Positions 19,637 to 27,315 of a stretch of DNA of 64,000 bases are shown in pieces. This stretch comes from Cellulophaga sp. BC115SP (GTDB lineage Bacteria > Bacteroidota > Bacteroidia > Cytophagales > Spirosomataceae). Position 1 is the first letter of the stretch. The number at the start of each line of letters is the position of its first letter. The notes beneath the pieces were generated by a model. That model saw only the letters and a list, made by a program, of their open reading frames with translations. It made no database searches and was not told the origin of the DNA. The DNA is taken from contig NZ_JAAALB010000013.1 of assembly GCF_009905545.1 (NCBI RefSeq), positions 62,001 through 126,000 of the forward strand. The letters run 5' to 3'. Both the position numbers and the translations under genes were made by a program.

Positions 19637-20857
19637 TCAAGATTTGGTAATTAACTCAGCTACTTTTCGTCCCGACATCATTGCGGCATTGAGAGAAGGA
19701 TAGCTCGTCCAGTCACCACATTGGTACAAGTTTTCCGATATTTTGAACTGAGGATTCAACACACTTCCCGCTGGAAAAGCATTCAATGATTCTTTAATTT
19801 CATATTTTTTCAAAAATTTCCATGAATCCACTTCAGTACCAAACCAATCTTTTAATTCCGCTCTTAACTGTTTCTCCCAAGCTTCATCCGAAAGAGAAGG
19901 CGCATTTTGTGTAGAAACTGAAACTAAGGCTTTTCCTTCAGGTGCGTAATGTGATGAAATATCGCTAGGCACACACAAATTGTGAATCAAACTATTTCTA
20001 TTGGGATTCAAAGCCAACATAGGTTTATTTAAAGGCGACTTTGGAGCCTCAAAATAACTACAAATAGTACTGTTGAATTGGGTAGGTAAGGGTTGATTCA
20101 ACAATTGAGCTGCTTGGTAACTATCAGTAGCAACGACTATTTGATTAGCCAAAATATGCTCTCCATTAGAAAGAACTACCGTATTTCCTTGAATTTTACT
20201 CACCTTAGTATTCAAGCGAATAGTGTTTGCTGGTAATTTTGATGCTATCTGTTTGGCGATTTGCTGCATACCATTGCCAGGAATAGTTGCTTCGCCATCA
20301 TAGAATTTTCCAAAAATATATTTGAAGAAAGAAGCTGAAGTCGCTAACTCGTTTTCCAGAAAAACACCTCCAAAAAAAGGCTTAAAAAATTCAGAAATAA
20401 ACTTTTCTGAAAATCCATAAGCTTTTAAGAAGTCCAATGTCGATTGCGTAGGTTTTTCCATAATCTCCTCATCTAGCCCCTGTGTTTCCCAACTTAATCG
20501 TGCAACTCGTAGTTTGTCGCTCAAGGTACCAACCGACGAAAATAGTGAAGTTAGCAACTCGCTAGGCTCCTTAAATGGATTGGCGAGCGTGGTAAACCCT
20601 TGTTCAGTTTTGATGAGTGCTCCAGATTTGAATTCCTTCAAATTAAGTGCTTCAAAGTTTAATAATTGTTGTGCTTCGGGATATGATGTTAGTAAAATTT
20701 GAAAACCCCTATCTAGTAAAAATCCATTTTCTATATCCGTTCTCACACGTCCTCCAATACCGTCTGTAGCTTCTAAAATTTGTGTTTCAACGCCTTTTGA
20801 ATGTAAGTAAGCAGCGCAACTTAAACCTGCAATTCCTGCTCCAATTATGAGTACCAT
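19637..20857 (-). CDS. FAD-dependent amine-oxidase-fold oxidoreductase (phytoene-desaturase-like)
   Basis: 406 residues. The N-terminal FAD site is VLIIGAGIAGLSCAAYL, then GIGGRVRT and FLLDRGFQIL; the C-terminal FAD contact is NLYQCGDWTSYPSLNAAMMSGRKVAE. The pattern belongs to the NAD(P)-binding flavin amine oxidase family, which includes protoporphyrinogen oxidase and carotenoid desaturases. It is shorter than CrtI (near 500 residues), and the nearest carotenoid gene in the window, crtY, is 30 kb away, so a carotenoid role is only a possibility. Cytoplasmic. It converges on the renalase-like gene. Confidence 0.8.
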   Translation of the reverse strand: MVLIIGAGIAGLSCAAYLHSKGVETQILEATDGIGGRVRTDIENGFLLDRGFQILLTSYPEAQQLLNFEALNLKEFKSGALIKTEQGFTTLANPFKEPSELLTSLFSSVGTLSDKLRVARLSWETQGLDEEIMEKPTQSTLDFLKAYGFSEKFISEFFKPFFGGVFLENELATSASFFKYIFGKFYDGEATIPGNGMQQIAKQIASKLPANTIRLNTKVSKIQGNTVVLSNGEHILANQIVVATDSYQAAQLLNQPLPTQFNSTICSYFEAPKSPLNKPMLALNPNRNSLIHNLCVPSDISSHYAPEGKALVSVSTQNAPSLSDEAWEKQLRAELKDWFGTEVDSWKFLKKYEIKESLNAFPAGSVLNPQFKISENLYQCGDWTSYPSLNAAMMSGRKVAELITKS

Positions 20858-21466
20858 ATACTTCGTTTTTATGTCTTTGTATAGAGTTTAAGCACGAATT
20901 TATATGTTTTGTTTAAAAAATATTAAACAAAAATAATCTCCCTGACAAAAATCTGTTTTAAGGGTGTTTATATGCTGTATGACAAAATAAAGGAAAATTG
21001 TATTATTTTTATATATTAAAAATTTGCGATTTTAAGCGTAAAATACTGAATTATTAATTTTTCATAAAATGAATAAAATCATCTATATTATATTTTTTAT
21101 TTTAAATATCTGTTTTTTAGGTAATTATGATTGATTGAGTATATTTTTAGACAGATTTTTTGAAAAGAATTTTGAGCGTAGTTCGTAAAAACTAGGATTA
21201 TTTTAGATATTTTTTGTTATTTTGCATAGAGATAATTCACTTCTAAAATTGAACAAAACCATTTTAAGGTTTCGCAAGAAGATGATTTTATGAATATTAG
21301 GGCAAAGTGTATTTTTTAGAAAAAAGCTTAAAAGTCTATTGCTCTTATAGATTATATTGTGCTAATTTTTATTCAGAAAATTATTGAATTTATCCAAAAA
21401 CTAATCGAACCATGAGATTGAATTTTGAATACTTGATTCAATCGGAATTTCAAACCTCAAATAGTT
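20858..21466. other. A+T-rich divergent gap, about 609 bp
   Basis: Very A+T-rich sequence between the divergent FAD enzyme and alpha/beta hydrolase genes. I see no coding frame, no tRNA and no convincing promoter pair. Confidence 0.35.
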
Positions 21467-22249
21467 ATGAACTACCAGATTCACGAAGGAAACGGATATA
21501 AATATATCGACGAAGGACAAGGCGAAACCTTGATGTTGTTGCATGGCCTTTTCGGTGCATTGAGCAACTGGGAGGGAGTTATCGAAGGCTTCAAAAAAGA
21601 CTATCGTGTAATTATTCCAATGATGCCTATTTACACTATGCCTATCACAAAGGCTGGCTGTGAGGGATTAACCGAATTTATCGAAGGATTTGTTAATTGG
21701 AAGGGGTTAGACAACTTGACACTATTAGGTAATTCGTTGGGTGGTCACGTAGGGTTGATATTTACGTTAAAAAATCCTACTAAAGTGAAAAGATTGGTAT
21801 TGACAGGTAGTTCTGGACTATTCGAAAACGGCATGGGTGGTTCATATCCTAAGCGTGGAAGCTACGAATACATCAAAGAGCGTGTAGAATATACATTTTA
21901 TGAGCCTCAAACTGCGACAAAGGAACTAATTGACGAAGTTTTTGATATTACTAATAGCGCACAAAAGGTAATTCGCATTATTGCTATTGCAAAATCGGCT
22001 CAAAGAAACAATATGGCGAAAGAAGTGGTTAATATTAAAGTACCAACCTTGTTGGTGTGGGGACTTAATGATACCATCACTCCGCCACAGGTAGGGCATG
22101 AGTTTAATAGATTGATTGAAAACTCAGAATTACACTTTATCGACAAGTGCTGCCACGCTCCAATGATGGAACGTCCTGAAGAGTTTAATAAGATATTGAG
22201 TACTTGGTTAGAAAAAACACCCATTACGCAGTTAGAATTGGCGTGTTAG
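21467..22249 (+). CDS. Alpha/beta-fold hydrolase
   Basis: 260 residues of the alpha/beta hydrolase fold. The nucleophile elbow is GNSLGG with Ser90, the oxyanion region LLHGLFG is at 24-30, the acid is Asp202 (WGLNDTITP), and His230 (CCHAPM) completes the triad. The family includes esterases, haloalkane dehalogenases and C-C hydrolases; the C-terminal layout resembles the 2-hydroxymuconic-semialdehyde-hydrolase/proline-iminopeptidase group, but the substrate cannot be fixed. No signal peptide, so cytoplasmic. The CBS-domain gene follows after 125 bp on the same strand and could be co-transcribed. Confidence 0.85.
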   Translation: MNYQIHEGNGYKYIDEGQGETLMLLHGLFGALSNWEGVIEGFKKDYRVIIPMMPIYTMPITKAGCEGLTEFIEGFVNWKGLDNLTLLGNSLGGHVGLIFTLKNPTKVKRLVLTGSSGLFENGMGGSYPKRGSYEYIKERVEYTFYEPQTATKELIDEVFDITNSAQKVIRIIAIAKSAQRNNMAKEVVNIKVPTLLVWGLNDTITPPQVGHEFNRLIENSELHFIDKCCHAPMMERPEEFNKILSTWLEKTPITQLELAC

Positions 22250-22374
22250 CAAGCAAATATTTGACTTATCGAATTGGGAAGTTGCCATTAAATCATTAAT
22301 TTTAAAAAATAGAGAACAATAAGAAGTCCGTTTCTTGAGTTTTGCTATTGAGAACAACTTACCACTTTATTACA

Positions 22375-23040
22375 ATGCTTGCAAAAGATATAATAAATCA
22401 TGTTTTACCCATTCTGAAATCCAGTGACACTGTTGGAGACGCTTTGGGGTGGATGGAGGATTATAAGGTTGGGCAACTTGCAATTGTAGAAGATACCGAA
22501 TACAGAGGATTGATAAGTCAAGATATATTGTTAGATGCTGATGAATCATTGCCGATGGTGGCTTTGCAGCCAGAGTGTCCAGAGGTTTTTGTATTAGAAA
22601 CCCAACACCTATATGAGGTATTGGCTCAATCTCAAAAGTTTGACTTAGAAGTGATTGCCGTAGTTGACCACGAACATCGTTTTGTGGGAACTATCCTTGT
22701 GAACGAGCTCCTCAATGAGCTAACCAAAAAGTTAGGTTCGCAAGAGTTAGGTGCTATCATCGAAATTGCTATCAGTAATCGAGATTATTCGCTCTCTGAA
22801 ATCAGTAGGTTGATAGAGGCAAACGATACCAAAGTCATTAGCAGTTATTACACAAGTGGAGATGAATCGTCGAATTATCGAGATATTTTAACACTCAAGC
22901 TCAATCGAAGAGATATATCACCAGTGGTAGCTACTCTCGAACGTTTTGAGTATCACATAATTGGAGCTTATGCCTTTGAACCAATTGTGACTCCCGACAA
23001 AGAGCGATTCGACATGCTGATGAAATATTTAGATTTGTAA
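22375..23040 (+). CDS. CBS-pair protein with C-terminal ACT-like region
   Basis: 221 residues from ATG 22375; an in-frame TTG at 22342 would add 11 residues that look non-native. Residues 5-125 form two CBS motifs (DTVGDALGWMEDYKVGQLAIV and LEVIAVVDHEHRFVGTILV), a pair that normally binds adenine nucleotides or AdoMet. The C-terminal part (about 135-205, with GAIIEIAISNRDYSLSEISRLIEAND) resembles an ACT-like regulatory fold. A CBS gene immediately before nadK is a recurrent Bacteroidota arrangement, suggesting a link to adenylate or NAD(P) status, but no function is proven. A terminator hairpin follows at 23051-23086, so coupling to nadK is partial at most. Confidence 0.83.
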   Translation: MLAKDIINHVLPILKSSDTVGDALGWMEDYKVGQLAIVEDTEYRGLISQDILLDADESLPMVALQPECPEVFVLETQHLYEVLAQSQKFDLEVIAVVDHEHRFVGTILVNELLNELTKKLGSQELGAIIEIAISNRDYSLSEISRLIEANDTKVISSYYTSGDESSNYRDILTLKLNRRDISPVVATLERFEYHIIGAYAFEPIVTPDKERFDMLMKYLDL

Positions 23041-23050
23041 TAAAATATAG

Positions 23051-23086
23051 AAAACCCATAAGAATGAACTAAATCTTATGGGTTTT
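23051..23086. terminator. Terminator after the CBS-domain gene
   Basis: AAAACCCATAAGA pairs with TCTTATGGGTTTT around a 10-nt loop, 10 bp past the stop codon. Confidence 0.8.
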
Positions 23087-23242
23087 ATTATTTCTTGCAA
23101 AATCAAGCCTTAAATTTGCCTTTTCCAAAATGAATCTCTTCTTTTGTTTATGGGAGAAAAAAAGCAAAATACTATTTTCTATGTATTTTGTTGAAAAGCC
23201 CCTTTTGTTTGATTTTGTAGTAATATAAGAATTTGTAGTAGA

Positions 23243-24133
23243 ATGAAAATAGCCATTCATGGGCGTAATTTCAACGATTCCGTAAAGCCTTTTGTACAAA
23301 CAATGTTTGATACCCTCAATGCAAAAGGGGTATCGTTGCAAATCTCTGAATCGTATCATAAATTTCTCCAAGAAAAAGGAATTGTTTACAATTCAACCTC
23401 GATATATACTTCTCAAAAAGACCTAGCTGGTGCCCAATTTGTTTTTAGCTTGGGCGGCGATGGTACTTTGCTCGATGCTGTTACGCATGTAGGAGATTAT
23501 GAAATACCAATTTTGGGTATCAATACTGGTCGTCTCGGTTTTTTAGCGACTATTTCACCCGATAAAATTCAAGAAAGTTTAGACGAACTATTCAAAGAGC
23601 ATTATAGTCTCGATAAACGTACGCTTGTGAGTATTAGCACACAATTGAACGGAAACCCTGTTGATATATTCGATGGCTTGAATTTTGGGCTCAATGAATT
23701 GGGAATCATGAAGACCGACACCTCTTCTATGATTGTTGTTAAGGCATATCTTAATGGCGAATATCTCAATGCTTATTGGGCTGATGGCTTGATTATCGCT
23801 ACTGCTACAGGTTCTACGGGATATAATTTGAGTGTTGGTGGACCTTTAGTAATGCCAAGTTCTGATATCTTTGTAATAGCTCCCATGAGTCCTCACAATC
23901 TGAATGTTAGACCATTGGTTGTGACAACAGACTCAATATTAGATTTTGAAGTAGAAAGTAGAAGTGCCAATTATTTGATTTCACTGGATGCGCGGTCGAA
24001 AGTAGTGGATGGAAATGTGAAAATCAGAATGGAAAGAGAAAAGTTCAAGGCTAATTTGGTGAAATTATCCAATACTAATTTTCTCAATACGTTAAGAAGT
24101 AAATTGAATTGGGGACTTGATATTCGAAATTAG
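23243..24133 (+). CDS. nadK: NAD kinase
   Basis: Makes NADP+ from NAD+ with ATP or polyphosphate in the cytoplasm. 296 residues, the usual length. The diagnostic GGDGT is at 71-75, preceded by FSL; NTGRLGF at 94-100 and the glycine-rich TATGSTGYNLSVGGP (about 190-205) complete the active site. It sits between a CBS-domain gene and outer-membrane protein genes leading to uppS-bamA, an order I recognise from other Bacteroidota genomes. With nadE at 3-5 kb, the window holds two NAD(P)-forming enzymes, though unlinked. Start ATG is unambiguous. Confidence 0.95.
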   Translation: MKIAIHGRNFNDSVKPFVQTMFDTLNAKGVSLQISESYHKFLQEKGIVYNSTSIYTSQKDLAGAQFVFSLGGDGTLLDAVTHVGDYEIPILGINTGRLGFLATISPDKIQESLDELFKEHYSLDKRTLVSISTQLNGNPVDIFDGLNFGLNELGIMKTDTSSMIVVKAYLNGEYLNAYWADGLIIATATGSTGYNLSVGGPLVMPSSDIFVIAPMSPHNLNVRPLVVTTDSILDFEVESRSANYLISLDARSKVVDGNVKIRMEREKFKANLVKLSNTNFLNTLRSKLNWGLDIRN

Positions 24134-24276
24134 TAGGAGTTGTGTATTCGATAATTAACGTTTCAAAAAATTAGTCAGCATACCAAAAGCAAAATATTAA
24201 CGTTTATTAACATATATTTACCTTAACAATCGCAAATAATCACGCTGTCAAACCAGAAGTTATTCAGACCCGACTT

Positions 24277-25323
24277 ATGAAAAAAAATATTGCACTAGTG
24301 TTTTTCTTGATGTTAGGTGTGTTTGGTTTCCATGAGAGTCATGCTCAATTCAAGTTTTCGAACTTATTCGGAAGTAAAGACCAGCCAAAGAAAAGAAAGA
24401 CATTCGAGGCTTATTCGTCAGTGAGCATTGGTGTAGGATCATCACACTATTATGGAGAACTATCGCCATACAACCGCTTTTTACAGTCCACTATCAATGG
24501 CGTTCGCTGGAATGCCTCCTTTAATTTTACTCGTCAGTTATCCCCACAATTTGGCTTAAGATTTGGCTTGACATGGGCTCGAATTTTTGGTGATGATAAC
24601 TACATGGATGGTGTGTCTGGCTTCGAGGCAAATTTTATGCGCAATCTTCATTTTCGCAATGATATAAAAGAATTCTCGATTGTTGGACAATATGACTTTG
24701 TAAGAACTGCCAAAGGCTCTGCTCGTCGTGCAGCGGTTATTCCTTATATTTTTGGCGGAGTAGCTGTTTTTGCTCATGATCCTATGGCAAAACCTGATAA
24801 AACTTTGTTTCCTGACCAAAGTGAGTGGGTACGTTTACAACCTCTTCATACCGAAGGACAAGGTTTGCCAGGGTATGCGCAACCTTATTCGTTAATCAGC
24901 GTTTCGGCACCACTTGGAATTGGTGTGAGATACAAACTCAATCATAATTTCGACTTAGGATTTGAAATTGGTTATAGATTTACGATGACCGATTATCTTG
25001 ATGATGTAGGTGGGTATTATGCTGATCCAGCCGATTTAGGAACACAAAGTGCCTTGTCTGTGGCGATGGCAAATCGTACTTTAGAGAGAACTGCAGCGTA
25101 TTCGGGTAAAGACCGTACGAATGGTGTTATCAACTACCTTACTTCGATAGGTGTTTATAATCCAGGTTCAGGGGTGGATCCATTTACTTATCAGTCGGTG
25201 CCAGGGTTTTCAGATCGTACAGATGCTCGTGGTAATAGCAAATATAAGGACTCCTATATGCTTACTTCTGTGAAGTTGATTTATTATATTCCAACTAAAA
25301 TAAAGTGTCCGCCACTTCGTTAG
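24277..25323 (+). CDS. DUF6089-like outer-membrane beta-barrel protein 1
   Basis: 348 residues with signal peptide MKKNIALVFFLMLGVFGFHESHAQ. The mature protein alternates aromatic and small residues as in an outer-membrane barrel: YSSVSIGVGSSHYYGELSPYN at the start, then FGLRFGLTWARIFGDDNY, PYIFGGVAVFAHDP and LGFEIGYRFTMTDYLDDVGGYY. The C-terminus ends in a T-S-V-K-L-I-Y-Y-I-P-type strand followed by KCPPLR. This matches the DUF6089-like family commonly found before uppS/bamA in Bacteroidota. Role unknown; placement suggests a link to outer-membrane biogenesis. Followed by a strong terminator (25388-25417) and a shorter paralogue. Confidence 0.83.
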   Translation: MKKNIALVFFLMLGVFGFHESHAQFKFSNLFGSKDQPKKRKTFEAYSSVSIGVGSSHYYGELSPYNRFLQSTINGVRWNASFNFTRQLSPQFGLRFGLTWARIFGDDNYMDGVSGFEANFMRNLHFRNDIKEFSIVGQYDFVRTAKGSARRAAVIPYIFGGVAVFAHDPMAKPDKTLFPDQSEWVRLQPLHTEGQGLPGYAQPYSLISVSAPLGIGVRYKLNHNFDLGFEIGYRFTMTDYLDDVGGYYADPADLGTQSALSVAMANRTLERTAAYSGKDRTNGVINYLTSIGVYNPGSGVDPFTYQSVPGFSDRTDARGNSKYKDSYMLTSVKLIYYIPTKIKCPPLR

Positions 25324-25387
25324 AAGATTATAAAAAATTGATATATTTTTTACTTATAAAAGTAATTTAAAAATACTCTAAAAGCCT

Positions 25388-25417
25388 AAAAGTCAGGATT
25401 TAATGCCTGACTTTTTT
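25388..25417 (+). terminator. Terminator between the two DUF6089-like genes
   Basis: AAAAGTCAGG pairs with CCTGACTTTT followed by further T residues. The two barrel genes are therefore probably separate transcripts, or joined only by read-through. Confidence 0.8.
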
Positions 25418-25449
25418 GTTCCGTAAAAAAACTACTTTTCCATTATTTT

Positions 25450-26130
25450 ATGACCAACTTGAGAGTTTATGTGTTGATTGTCGCCATTGCTAGTGTGTAC
25501 TCTACGCAGTTGTGGGCTCAAAAAATTGAAATTGGTGCAGGATTAGGGGCAATGAACTACAAAGGTGATATTTCCCCAGATTTACAAATAGGCACGGCAA
25601 AGCTGGGGGGAAATTTGTTTTTTCGTTACAATCTCAAAAAAGATTTGTCATTTCGGGCAAGTGCTTTGATGGGAAGTATAGCTGGGGATGATAAAAATAG
25701 CAGTGACCCGTTCAATCAGCAACGAGGAAAGAACTTTTCAACCACCATCAATGAATTGAGTTTGACAGCTGAGTATAACTTTTTTAATTACCAGTATCAT
25801 CGCTATCATAAAGATTGGTCTCCGTATGTTTTTGGAGGTGTTGGTTTTATGAAGTTTTCCCCAAGAGATAACCCTTCGGCTGACTACAAACAAAATCAGA
25901 TTGTCTTGCCTTTTGGTGTGGGTATCAAATACAACATTAAAGGACCTTGGGATTTGAATTTGGAGTTTGGAACAAGGAAGACCTTTACAGATTATTTGGA
26001 TAATTTAGGTGGAAATGATCCTTCTTTACCTAAAACACAACAAAACGATTATTCTAAAGGCGATATGTATTATTATACAAGTTTGACGCTGAGTTTTAAA
26101 TTCATCAAAATTTATTGCCCACCAAACTAA
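25450..26130 (+). CDS. DUF6089-like outer-membrane beta-barrel protein 2
   Basis: 226 residues with a signal peptide ending at LWAQ (about residue 24). It shares with its upstream neighbour the opening IEIGAGLGAMNYKGDISPD, the central YVFGGVGFMKFSPRDN, the ...F.TDYLD..GG motif and the ending FIKIYCPP, so the two are paralogues; this one is about 120 residues shorter and lacks the long insertion present in the other after the LDDVGG motif. An outer-membrane location is inferred. The uppS promoter lies downstream, so this gene is its own unit, ended by the hairpin at 26198-26231. Confidence 0.83.
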   Translation: MTNLRVYVLIVAIASVYSTQLWAQKIEIGAGLGAMNYKGDISPDLQIGTAKLGGNLFFRYNLKKDLSFRASALMGSIAGDDKNSSDPFNQQRGKNFSTTINELSLTAEYNFFNYQYHRYHKDWSPYVFGGVGFMKFSPRDNPSADYKQNQIVLPFGVGIKYNIKGPWDLNLEFGTRKTFTDYLDNLGGNDPSLPKTQQNDYSKGDMYYYTSLTLSFKFIKIYCPPN

Positions 26131-26197
26131 GTTGCAGATTACAAGAGAAGAAACAAAAGAGGACTTATTTAAGCCTCAAAATATGATACCAGTGATG

Positions 26198-26231
26198 GCG
26201 CTCATTTAGGTAATACTAAATGGGCGCTTTT
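26198..26231 (+). terminator. Terminator after DUF6089-like protein 2
   Basis: GCGCTCATTTAG pairs with CTAAATGGGCGC (one G-U) and is followed by TTTT. Confidence 0.75.
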
Positions 26232-26283
26232 GATTTTTATAGTTCAAAGACCACTGGAAGTCCCCAATATGGCTTCCTGTCAT

Positions 26284-26314
26284 TTTGAATAGGGGGTTTA
26301 TTTCGTTAAATTTG
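26284..26314 (+). promoter_or_regulatory. Promoter of the uppS-bamA transcript
   Basis: TTTG at 26284-26287 and TAAATTTG at 26307-26314 are separated by 19 bp, a full match to the Bacteroidota promoter consensus. Transcription would start near 26321, upstream of every possible uppS start codon. Confidence 0.75.
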
Positions 26315-26482
26315 CAATAATCTTAATAGATTCATGTAAATTAGAGGCTTTTAGGGCATTTTAGGATAGAATAGAGCTAGAGTTGAAAGCTTTTTGAAAC
26401 CATCAAATTGGTTCAAAAACTAGCAAATGAGCGTAGAATAAGCCCTTTTGAATCCAACTGTTTGTTAAAAAGTGTTAAATCA

Positions 26483-27232
26483 GTGAAAGAACAATTAGAC
26501 CGAAACAATCTACCAAAACACATAGCCGTTATCATGGACGGAAACGGCCGTTGGGCCAAGCAAAAAGGCTTTACTGATAGAATTTTTGGACATCGTAATG
26601 CCCTTAAAGCAGTTAAAGACGTGATAGAAGGCTGTGGCGAATTAGGAGTGAAATACTTAACGCTTTATGCTTTTTCTACCGAAAACTGGAATAGACCTAA
26701 AGCAGAGGTAGATGGTTTGATGAATTTGCTTGTAAAAACGATTAAAGAGGAGGTTCCAACGATGCACAAAAACAATGTGCGCTTGGACACCATCGGCGAT
26801 ACAAGCGCTTTACCTGATTATTCACGTAGAGAATTGTTGTCAGCTATAGAGGATACCAAAAATAATACAGGCTTAACAGTGATTTTGGCGTTGAGCTACA
26901 GTGGCAAATGGGATATTGTTAATGCAGCTAAGAAATTAGCACAACAAGTGAAGGAAGGTTCGATTGGTCTTGACGACATCAATGAATCCGTTTTTGAACT
27001 TTCACTTGATACAAAAGGTATCCCGAACCCAGATTTAATGATTCGCACAGGTGGCGATCACCGTATAAGTAACTTTATGCTTTGGCAACTAGCTTATGCG
27101 GAACTCTACATCTTTGAGGATCTTTTCTGGCCAGATTTCCGTCGTGAGCATCTACATATTGCGATTGGCGATTATCAGGCAAGAGAAAGAAGATTTGGCC
27201 GAACATCCGAACAGATTAAAAAAAGTATATAA
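26483..27232 (+). CDS. uppS: Isoprenyl transferase (undecaprenyl diphosphate synthase)
   Basis: Condenses isopentenyl diphosphates onto farnesyl diphosphate to make the C55 lipid carrier for peptidoglycan and O-antigen. Catalytic motifs are MDGNGRWAKQKG near the N-terminus, FSTENWNRP in the middle and RTGGDHRISNF near the C-terminus. The last motif has Asp where many relatives, including E. coli, have Glu, a conservative change at a Mg-linked position. Start choice is uncertain: a TTG at 26408 opens the frame, but the GTG at 26483 (MKEQLDRNNLPKHIAVIMDG) gives the usual 249-residue length; a TTG at 26462 is also possible. bamA follows after about 80 bp, and both should share the promoter at 26284-26314. 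Confidence 0.92.
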   Translation: MKEQLDRNNLPKHIAVIMDGNGRWAKQKGFTDRIFGHRNALKAVKDVIEGCGELGVKYLTLYAFSTENWNRPKAEVDGLMNLLVKTIKEEVPTMHKNNVRLDTIGDTSALPDYSRRELLSAIEDTKNNTGLTVILALSYSGKWDIVNAAKKLAQQVKEGSIGLDDINESVFELSLDTKGIPNPDLMIRTGGDHRISNFMLWQLAYAELYIFEDLFWPDFRREHLHIAIGDYQARERRFGRTSEQIKKSI

Positions 27233-27315
27233 AACAAAGAGCGTGTCACAGAATAGTTAGCCAAAGGTATGCCACACACAACATACCTCTAATTATGACT
27301 AACAAAAACTATACA

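Noticed and set aside
19637..20857. Calling this FAD enzyme phytoene desaturase (crtI)
   Set aside because: It is about 100 residues shorter than CrtI and 30 kb from crtY, so only the fold-level name is supported.
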